Shown: one piece after another, positions 21,996-30,700 of the stretch
Layout of the letters: every line of letters starts with the position of its first letter
How positions within the stretch are numbered: position 1 is the stretch's first letter
NCBI GenBank assembly: GCA_907163375.1
Contig: CAJQUW010003049.1
Location: forward strand, 148,478 to 212,477
Reading direction: 5' to 3'
DNA: 64,000 bases
DNA from: Prostheceraeus crozeri
Lineage: Eukaryota > Platyhelminthes > Polycladida > Euryleptidae
Notes under the pieces: model-generated
Database searches by the model: none
Told to the model about the DNA's origin: nothing
The model's input: only the letters and a program-made list of their open reading frames with translations
Translations under genes and position numbers: made by a program

Positions 21996-22406
21996 ATAGC
22001 TTCGGACATTCCAAATCCCGAGTTTCTGTAAGAAACCGACTTAGAAAATTTCATTGCTGATATCAGCTAAGGCGTCAGACTTCGAGGTTCGCCAGGAGAT
22101 GGCCTTCGTCTCCAGGCCATAAAAGACTCCAAAACTTTAAAGGCTTGTAACTTTGCTTCTACAAGTCCGTTTGACTTGATTCAAAAAAGGTTCGGTCGCT
22201 ATTGACCTGCCCTAAGTGATGGACTACTTATAAAATTTCATAAGTAGTGCTAAAAAGTTGAAAAATTTAAATTCACTATTTTTGGAGGTTTTCTGGGGTT
22301 TTCGACCCTGCTGAAGTCAATGAAAGCATTTTTAATGATGTCTGAGCCAGTCTTCTCATGCTATAAGCGGCTTTTCACTGAAAGCGAGCAAGACACGGAG
22401 AGTTTT
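21996..22406 (+). other. Left-arm leader region with one strong hairpin
   Basis: No ORF of note. A perfect 6-bp stem, ATGGCC/GGCCAT, lies at 22,099-22,120. A TGCTATAA at 22,358-22,365 resembles the core of the CTAT hairpins found further in but lacks a stem. The candidate donor TTCTGTAAGA lies at about 22,023-22,032. Confidence 0.5.
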
Positions 22407-22620
22407 GCTGTAATATTCCACTGACAGGGTGTTCCTTCGGGACGGCGGACGATGCCGTAGTGATAAGTGTGGCAAGGGAATGTGTCATATTTGAGACCGT
22501 AACCGCTGGGGCAACTCATGTTGGGCATTTGACACAGCTCTCAACGTAGCACTTTGAACGCCAATCGGTTGAGTCTTAGCTATCTTGTCATGGGTGGCCT
22601 CTAAACATCTCCATTGCAAA
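22407..22620 (+). repeat. Module M1 (candidate structured RNA), left arm
   Basis: First of three ordered ~210-nt modules. Anchors: TGTAATA (22,409), TGTTCC (22,430), GCCGTAG (22,454), CTCATGTTGGGC (22,515), CTCAACGT (22,540), CCATTGC (near 22,612). A C(TTCG)G mini-hairpin (22,433-22,442) is followed by the stem ACGGC/GCCGT (22,442-22,446 with 22,454-22,458). Not recognised as a known RNA family. Confidence 0.75.
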
Positions 22621-23077
22621 ACGCTGGTGAATCAAGCTCTCTACGGCTTGCTATCAAGCTGATCAAAGCAATAACTTGGGATGTTTCCTCAAGGTTTTCA
22701 AGTATGCTGAGTTCAAATCTGCTATCAGATTTCAAATTTAGCTAAGTCTAAGGCAGCTTTGAGGGGTTAGATCCCAGCTACTGATCATTACCTTTGACTC
22801 GGCGTTCCTGTTACCACTTCGGGGCAGTGACAATGATGTCTTCAGCTGTAAAGAGCGGGTATCGGGGAAGATCTCTCACTTCCCTAGTGATCAGTACAAG
22901 GCCTTCGGGCTGTCGACGGGATCGAGTGCCACTCACTACACTCAAATCTATCATTCCTCACTAAGTGTAAATTACTGACTATACATTTGTCCTGCTATCA
23001 GGTTGTTTTGACTTGGTATCTAGTTGAATAGTCTCTTGCTATCAAGAGATTCACTTCTGCTCATAAAGCACATCATC
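22621..23077 (+). repeat. Inter-module region with CTAT hairpins H1-H4 and a half-module
   Basis: Hairpins with the shared core TG(CTAT)CA: H1 22,644-22,661, H2 22,715-22,732, H3 22,991-23,002, H4 23,030-23,051. Between H2 and H3 a partial module has CGTTCC (22,803), a CACT/AGTG hairpin and GCC(TTCG)GGC (22,901-22,910), but lacks the GCCGTAG, CTCATG and CTCAACGT anchors. Confidence 0.7.
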
Positions 23078-23285
23078 GCTGTAATACCTCCTTTGCTCGA
23101 GCGTTCCTTCGGGACGGCGGGTACTGCCGTAGAGGGATTGTGTTGCACGGGTTGTTCGTCGTTTGTTAGACCGAAACCTCTGAGCCGTTGCTCATGTTGG
23201 GCGTTCGACTTCATACTCAACGTGACGTTTTCTCTCGCCAGGTCAGAGTACTTCAGCCATTCGACAAAGGTTAGTCTTTATGATA
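23078..23285 (+). repeat. Module M2 (candidate structured RNA), left arm
   Basis: Anchors at conserved distances: TGTAATA (23,080), CGTTCC (23,102), GCCGTAG (23,126), CTCATGTTGGGC (23,191), CTCAACGT (23,216). The TCC(TTCG)GGA mini-hairpin and the ACGGC/GCCGT stem are kept while the 7-nt loop between them differs from M1 (GGGTACT against GGACGAT). Small overlapping open frames on both strands are not conserved as protein among modules. Confidence 0.75.
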
Positions 23286-23430
23286 TGGAGTAGAGTGAAA
23301 TGTAATTCATTAGATGCCCCTTCAATGATTGCTCCCATGATAAACGTTGATGAGACAAATGAAATGATTCTCATCTTCCTTTTTCAGTGATTGAAATCTA
23401 CTAACACACTACCGTATAATCGTCCACTAT
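23286..23430 (+). other. No recognisable feature (left arm)
   Basis: Short AT-rich stretch between module M2 and the 105-bp direct repeat. Nothing identifiable. Confidence 0.4.
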
Positions 23431-23535
23431 GGGACAAGACATGATAGAGCCTCCACGCGCTTTGCCCTGGGCAGTCTTCGGACTGGCGAATACTATCATT
23501 AAGTTGAATCTGCTATCAGTCAACTTGAACGTTGC
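23431..23535 (+). repeat. 105-bp direct repeat, copy 1 (left arm)
   Basis: Repeated at 23,907-24,011, exactly 476 bp further on. Contains the perfect hairpin CAGTC(TTCG)GACTG (23,472-23,485) and CTAT hairpin H5 (23,501-23,526). The few differences are clustered at the outer end. Confidence 0.9.
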
Positions 23536-23550
23536 GTCGCGTTAGAGGGG

Positions 23551-23586
23551 TATATAAACCACTGCCTCTCATTTCATTTCATTTCA
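23551..23586 (+). promoter_or_regulatory. Core promoter P2: TATA box and TCATTT initiators (left arm)
   Basis: TATATAA at 23,551-23,557 is followed by three tandem TCATTT copies. The A of the third (23,581) is 30 bp from the TATA start and 9 nt before the ATG of the 88-codon ORF; the first (23,571) would give a 19-nt leader. The sequence is identical in the right arm. Confidence 0.65.
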
Positions 23587-23589
23587 ATC

Positions 23590-23856
23590 ATGCAGACGCC
23601 GAACAGTCAAGTCAGCTCTCCTCGCGGACCGCAGTTAAGGCCGCGAAATTTATTTGAGGAGTTTGTCAGGCTAGAGGAGCAAGACAGAGTTTTTAATAAT
23701 CTTGCTCGGATTGGCAATCCGATGACAGCAACTGCTGTCAATCCAACGGAATGGCGCTACATTCCACTTTTTAGCCATGTGCCAGCTAGTGTGGAAGTCG
23801 ACAGTGCTACCAAAGAGAGAGTCAAAGACTCTCTCAGCAGAATTGGTAGGGTGTAA
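23590..23856 (+). CDS. Hypothetical 88-codon ORF, or first exon, behind P2 (left arm)
   Basis: Starts at the first ATG after the TATA/initiator pair. The product is hydrophilic, with a basic N-terminus (SSPRGPQLRPRN) and a charged middle (EEFVRLEEQDR). It has no signal peptide, membrane segment or motif I recognise. The stop codon is embedded in GGGTGTAAGAT, which would also serve as a splice donor, so this could be exon 1 of a longer gene running toward the satellite. It is identical in the right arm. An overlapping 159-codon frame on the opposite strand is longer but has no promoter-like context. Confidence 0.5.
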   Translation: MQTPNSQVSSPRGPQLRPRNLFEEFVRLEEQDRVFNNLARIGNPMTATAVNPTEWRYIPLFSHVPASVEVDSATKERVKDSLSRIGRV

Positions 23857-23906
23857 GATGACGTTACTCCCGAGAACGAACCATCGGCTCTCTTAAGGGC
23901 CACCAT

Positions 23907-24011
23907 GGGGCAAGACATGATAGAACCTCCTCGCGGTTTGCCCTGGGCAGTCTTCGGACTGGCGAATACTATCATTAAGTTGAATCTGCTATCAGTCAAC
24001 TTGAACGTTGC
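23907..24011 (+). repeat. 105-bp direct repeat, copy 2 (left arm)
   Basis: Second copy of 23,431-23,535, carrying the same CAGTC(TTCG)GACTG hairpin (23,948-23,961) and CTAT hairpin H6 (about 23,977-24,002). The pair brackets P2 and the 88-codon ORF. Confidence 0.9.
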
Positions 24012-24022
24012 AAATGAAGTTC

Positions 24023-24235
24023 GGTGTAATACTTCCTTTCGACGGGCGTTCCTGTAAAGGGCGGCGGTGAAACCCGTAGCTATGTATATCGCAAGGGACA
24101 TTCGGCAATGGTCAATCTTGTTAAACCTCTCTGCGTCATGTTTGCAAGTGATTGCCTCTGTCTCAACGTAGTATGCATTCGCGCCAGGGCGACATTTAGC
24201 CAACTGTCGAAGGTTGCCTAAAACTTTCCATTGCA
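24023..24235 (+). repeat. Module M3 (candidate structured RNA), left arm
   Basis: The most diverged of the three. Anchors TGTAATA (24,025), CGTTCC (24,047), CCCGTAG (24,073), TCATG (24,136), CTCAACGT (24,162), CCATTGC (near 24,229) keep the spacing of M1 and M2 within about 2-4 nt. The TTCG loop is replaced by TGTAAA. Confidence 0.7.
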
Positions 24236-24348
24236 TACGTTATGAGAACCATGAGTTCTACCTGTCTCTATCAATGAGACGAATTGATGAATGGAATGAA
24301 ATGGGAGGACACTCACGCGCCACACGCAGCATAACACACTTCTCTCTT

Positions 24349-24723
24349 CCGTAGTCTAACAAGCTCTTTACACATGGATCGCAGTCGATTGCTATCCCTG
24401 TATCAGAAGTGTAAGCTATCTTAATTTATTTGACACTATTTCATCTACCATCATCGTCCATATGAAATGTTTTAAGATTTACAAGTTAGACTAAGCGTGC
24501 TACTATTTCCAAATGAAAAAGTATACATGGTTAAATCATCCACTTAAGCCCATCCGTAGTCTAACAAGCTCTTTACACATGGATCGCAGTCGATTGCTAT
24601 CCCTGTATCAGAAGTGTAAGCTATCTTAATTTATTTGACACTATTTCATCTACCATCATCGTCCATATGAAATGTTTTAAGATTTACAAGTTAGACTAAG
24701 CGTTCTACTATTTGTAAATGAAA
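24349..24723 (+). repeat. Two direct copies of a 170-bp unit bordering the minisatellite (left arm)
   Basis: Copies at 24,349-24,518 and 24,554-24,723, offset 205 bp, nearly identical. The unit ends in TTTACAAGTTAGACTAAGCG, whose TTTACAAGTTA is the commonest phrase of the adjoining minisatellite. A third, diverged piece opens the central spacer near 41,440. Confidence 0.9.
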
Positions 24724-27700
24724 GATATAGTTTCAACAGTTTACAGATTGAAAATAAAGTTTCAATAGTGTGTGTGTGTGTATGTTAAGAATAAAGTTTT
24801 ATCTGTTTGTATGTTAGAAATAGAATGAAGTTTCACCAGTTTACAAGTTAAGAATAAAGTTCTATCTGTTTATATGTTAGAAATAAAATAAAGTTTCAAC
24901 AGTTTACAAGTTAAAATTAAAGCTTCAACAATTACAAGTTAAAAATAAAACTTCAAAAGTTTACCAGTTAGAAATAAAGTTTCATCAGTTTACAAGTTAA
25001 AACTAATGTTTCAATAGTGTATGTATGTTAAGAATAAAGTTAGAACAGTTTACAAGCTGAAATAAAGTTTTAATAGTGTACACGTTGGAAATAAAGTTTT
25101 AATAGTTTATGTGCTTCAAAATAGAGTTATAACAGTTTATATGTTAGAAATAAAGTTTCAACAGTCTACAAGTTAAAAATAAAATTATAACTGTTTCAAG
25201 AGTTTACAAGTTAGAAATTAAGTTTCAATGGTGTATGCGTCAGAAATAAAGTTTTAGCTGTTTGTATATCAAAATAAAGTTTCAAGAGTTTACAAGTTAG
25301 AAATAAAATGAAGGTTCACCAGTTTACAAGTTAAGAATGAAGTTCTATCTGTTTGTATGTTAGAAATAAAACAAAGTTTCAACCGTTAACAAGTTAAAAA
25401 TAAAGTTTTAAGAGTTACAAGTTAAAACTAATGTTTCAATAGTGTGTGTATGTTAAGAATAAAGTTTTATCTGTTTGTATGTTAGAAATAGAATAAAGTT
25501 TCAATAGTTTCCAAGTTAAAAATAAAGTTTCAATAGTTTACAAGTTTTAAAATAAAGTTTAAATAGTGTGCAAGATAAAAAATAAAGTTTGAACAGTTTA
25601 CAAGCTGAAATAAAGTTTTAATAGTGTACACGTTGGAAATAAAGTTTTAATAGTTTATGTGCTTCAAAATAGAGTTATAACAGTTTATATGTTAGAAATA
25701 AAATGAAGTTTCATCAGTTTACAAGTTAAGAATAAAGTTCTATCTGTTTGTATGTTAGAAATAAAACAAAGTTTCAACCGTTTACAAGTTAAAATAAAGT
25801 TTCAACAGTTTACAAGTTAAAATTAAAGCTTCAACAATTACAAGTTAAAAATAAAACTTCAAAAGTTTACCAGTTAGAAATAAAGTTTCATCAGTTTACA
25901 AGTCAAAATAAAGTTTCAACAGATTATAAGTTAAAAGAAAAGTTCCAATAGTATGTGCATTAGAAATAACGTTTCAGCTGTTTGTATGTTAGAAATAAGA
26001 TAAAGTTTCAATTGTGTGTACGTTAGAAATAAAGTTCTATCTGTTTCTATGATAGAAATAAAAAAAAGTTTCAACCGTTAACAAGTTAAAAATAAAGTTT
26101 TAAGAGTTTACAAGTTAAAACTAATGTTTCAATAGTGTATGTATGTTAAGAATAAAGTTAGAACAGTTTACAAGCTGAAATAAAGTTTTAATAGTGTACA
26201 CGTTGGAAATAAAGTTTTAATAGTTTATGTGCTTCAAAATGGAGTTATAACAGTTTATATGTTAGAAATAAAATGAAGTTTCATCAGTTTACAAGTTAAG
26301 AATAAAGTTCTATCTGTTTGTATGTTAGAAATAAAACAAAGTTTCAACCGTTAACAAGTTAAAAATAAAGTTTTAAGAGTTTACAAGTTAAACTAATGTT
26401 TCAATAGTGTGTGTATGTTAAGAATAAAGTTTTATCTGTTTGTATGTTAGAAATAGAATGAAGTTTCACCAGTTTACAAGTTACGAATAAAGTTCTATCT
26501 CTTTAAGTTTATAAGTTAAGAATAAAGTTCTATCTGTTTATATGTTAGAAATAGAATGAAGTTTCACCAGTTTACAAGTTAAGAATAAAGTTCTATCTGT
26601 TTATATGTTAGAAATAAAATAAAGTTTCAACAGTCTACAAGTTAAAAATAAAATTATAACTGTTTCAAGAGTTTACAAGTTAGAAATTAAGTTTCAATGG
26701 TGTATGCGTTAGAAATAAAGTTTTAGCTGTTTGTATATCAAAATAAAGTTTCAAGAGTTTACAAGTTAGAAATAAAATGAAGGTTCACCAGTTTACAAGT
26801 TAAGAATGAAGTTCTATCTGTTTGTATGTTAGAAATAAAACAAAGTTTCAACCGTTAACAAGTTAAAAATAAAGTTTTAAGAGTTACAAGTTAAACTAAT
26901 GTTTCAATAGTGTGTGTATGTTAAGAATAAAGTTTTATCTGTTTGTATGTTAGAAATAGAATGAAGTTTCACCAGTTTACAAGTTAAGAATAAAGTTCTA
27001 TCTGTTTATATGTTAGAAATAAAATAAAGTTTCAATAGTTTGCAAGTTAAAAATAAAGTTTCAACCGTTAACAAGTTAAAAATAAAGTTTTAAGAGTTTA
27101 CAAGTTAAACTAATGTTTCAATAGTGTGTGTATGTTAAGAATAAAGTTTTATCTGTTTGTATGTTAGAAATAGAATAAAGTTTCAATAGTTTCCAAGTTA
27201 AAAATAAAGTTTCAATAGTTTACAAGTTTTAAAATAAAGTTTAAATAGTGTGCAAGATAAAAAATAAAGTTTGAACAGTTTACAAGCTGAAATAAAGTTT
27301 TAATAGTGTACACGTTGGAAATAAAGTTTTAATAGTTTATGTGCTTCAAAATAGAGTTATAACAGTTTATATGTTAGAAATAAAATGAAGTTTCATCAGT
27401 TTACAAGTTAAGAATAAAGTTCTATCTGTTTGTATGTTAGAAATAAAACAAAGTTTCAACCGTTTACAAGTTAAAATAAAGTTTCAACAGTTTACAAGTT
27501 AAAATTAAAGCTTCAACAATTACAAGTTAAAAATAAAACTTCAAAAGTTTACCAGTTAGAAATAAAGTTTCATCAGTTTACAAGTCAAAATAAAGTTTCA
27601 ACAGATTATAAGTTAAAAGAAAAGTTCCAATAGTATGTGCATTAGAAATAACGTTTCAGCTGTTTGTATGTTAGAAATAAGATAAAGTTTCAATTGTGTG

Positions 27701-30700
27701 TACGTTAGAAATAAAGTTCTATCTGTTTCTATGATAGAAATAAAAAAAAGTTTCAACCGTTAACAAGTTAAAAATAAAGTTTTAAGAGTTTACAAGTTAA
27801 AACTAATGTTTCAATAGTGTATGTATGTTAAGAATAAAGTTAGAACAGTTTACAAGCTGAAATAAAGTTTTAATAGTGTACACGTTGGAAATAAAGTTTT
27901 AATAGTTTATGTGCTTCAAAATGGAGTTATAACAGTTTATATGTTAGAAATAAAATGAAGTTTCATCAGTTTACAAGTTAAGAATAAAGTTCTATCTGTT
28001 TGTATGTTAGAAATAAAACAAAGTTTCAACCGTTAACAAGTTAAAAATAAAGTTTTAAGAGTTTACAAGTTAAACTAATGTTTCAATAGTGTGTGTATGT
28101 TAAGAATAAAGTTTTATCTGTTTGTATGTTAGAAATAGAATGAAGTTTCACCAGTTTACAAGTTACGAATAAAGTTCTATCTCTTTAAGTTTATAAGTTA
28201 AGAATAAAGTTCTATCTGTTTATATGTTAGAAATAGAATGAAGTTTCACCAGTTTACAAGTTAAGAATAAAGTTCTATCTGTTTATATGTTAGAAATAAA
28301 ATAAAGTTTCAACAGTCTACAAGTTAAAAATAAAATTATAACTGTTTCAAGAGTTTACAAGTTAGAAATTAAGTTTCAATGGTGTATGCGTTAGAAATAA
28401 AGTTTTAGCTGTTTGTATATCAAAATAAAGTTTCAAGAGTTTACAAGTTAGAAATAAAATGAAGGTTCACCAGTTTACAAGTTAAGAATGAAGTTCTATC
28501 TGTTTGTATGTTAGAAATAAAACAAAGTTTCAACCGTTAACAAGTTAAAAATAAAGTTTTAAGAGTTACAAGTTAAACTAATGTTTCAATAGTGTGGTAT
28601 GTTAAGAATAAAGTTTTATCTGTTTGTATGTTAGAAATAGAATGAAGTTTCACCAGTTTACAAGTTAAGAATAAAGTTCTATCTGTTTATATGTTAGAAA
28701 TAAAATAAAGTTTCAATAGTTTGCAAGTTAAAAATAAAGTTTCAACCGTTAACAAGTTAAAAATAAAGTTTTAAGAGTTTACAAGTTAAACTAATGTTTC
28801 AATAGTGTGTGTATGTTAAGAATAAAGTTTTATCTGTTTGTATGTTAGAAATAGAATGAAGTTTCACCAGTTTACAAGTTACGAATAAAGTTTTATCTCT
28901 TTAAGTTTATAAGTTAAGAATAAAGTTCTATCTGTTTATATGTTAGAAATAGAATGAAGTTTCACCAGTTTACAAGTTAAGAATAAAGTTCTATCTGTTT
29001 ATATGTTAGAAATAAAATAAAGTTTCAACAGTCTACAAGTTAAAAATAAAATTATAACTGTTTCAAGAGTTTACAAGTTAGAAATTAAGTTTCAATGGTG
29101 TATGCGTTAGAAATAAAGTTTTAGCTGTTTGTATATCAAAATAAAGTTTCAAGAGTTTACAAGTTAGAAATAAAATGAAGGTTCACCAGTTTACAAGTTA
29201 AGAATGAAGTTCTATCTGTTTGTATGTTAGAAATAAAACAAAGTTTCAACCGTTAACAAGTTAAAAATAAAGTTTTAAGAGTTACAAGTTAAAACTAATG
29301 TTTCAATAGTGTGTGTGTATGTTAAGAATAAAGTTTTATCTGTTTGTATGTTAGAAATAGAATGAAGTTTCACCAGTTTACAAGTTAAGAATAAAGTTCT
29401 ATCTGTTTATATGTTAGAAATAAAATAAAGTTTCAATAGTTTGCAAGTTAAAAATAAAGTTTCAACCGTTAACAAGTTAAAAATAAAGTTTTAAGAGTTT
29501 ACAAGTTAAACTAATGTTTCAATAGTGTGTGTATGTTAAGAATAAAGTTTTATCTGTTTGTATGTTAGAAATATAATGAAGTTTCACCAGTTTACAAGTT
29601 ACGAATAAAGTTCTATCTCTTTAAGTTTATAAGTTAAGAATAAAGTTCTATCTGTTTATATGTTAGAAATAGAATGAAGTTTCACCAGTTTGCAAGTTAA
29701 GAATAAAGTTCTATCTGTTTATATGTTAGAAATAAAATAAAGTTTCAACAGTCTACAAGTTAAAAATAAAATTATAACTGTTTCAAGAGTTTACAAGTTA
29801 GAAATTAAGTTTCAATGGTGTATGCGTTAGAAATAAAGTTTTAGCTGTTTGTATATCAAAATAAAGTTTCAAGAGTTTACAAGTTAGAAATAAAATGAAG
29901 GTTCACCAGTTTACAAGTTAAGAATGAAGTTCTATCTGTTTGTATGTTAGAAATAAAACAAAGTTTCAACCGTTAACAAGTTAAAAATAAAGTTTTAAGA
30001 GTTACAAGTTAAAACTAATGTTTCAATAGTGTGTGTGTATGTTAAGAATAAAGTTTTATCTGTTTGTATGTTAGAAATAGAATGAAGTTTCACCAGTTTA
30101 CAAGTTAAGAATAAAGTTCTATCTGTTTATATGTTAGAAATAAAATAAAGTTTCAATAGTTTGCAAGTTAAAAATAAAGTTTCAACCGTTAACAAGTTAA
30201 AAATAAAGTTTTAAGAGTTTACAAGTTAAACTAATGTTTCAATAGTGTGTGTATGTTAAGAATAAAGTTTTATCTGTTTGTATGTTAGAAATATAATGAA
30301 GTTTCACCAGTTTACAAGTTACGAATAAAGTTCTATCTCATTAAGTTTATAAGTTAAGAATAAAGTTCTATCTGTTTATATGTTAGAAATAGAATGAAGT
30401 TTCACCAGTTTACAAGTTAAGAATAAAGTTTCAACAGTCTACAAGTTAAAAGTAAAATTATAACTGTTTCAAGAGTTTACAAGTTAGAAATTAAGTTTCA
30501 ATGGTGTATGCGTTAGAAATAAAGTTTTAGCTGTTTGTATATCAAAATAAAGTTTCAAGAGTTTACAAGTTAGAAATAAAATGAAGGTTCACCAGTTTAC
30601 AAGTTAAGAATGAAGTTCTATCCGTTTGTATGTTAGAAATAAAACAAAGTTTCAACCGTTAACAAGTTAAAAATAAAGTTTTAAGAGTTACAAGTTAAAA

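Noticed and set aside
23020..23293. Overlapping 66- and 89-codon ORFs in module M2
   Set aside because: They lie on opposite strands over a module whose conservation among copies is in spaced nucleotide blocks, not in protein.
23757..24236. 159-codon ORF on minus (and its mirror at 46,579-47,058) as the main gene of the arm
   Set aside because: It overlaps the 88-codon ORF, the 105-bp repeat and module M3 in antisense, has no TATA/initiator upstream and no known motif, and the other modules do not encode a related protein. Not fully excluded, since it is the longest frame in the arm.
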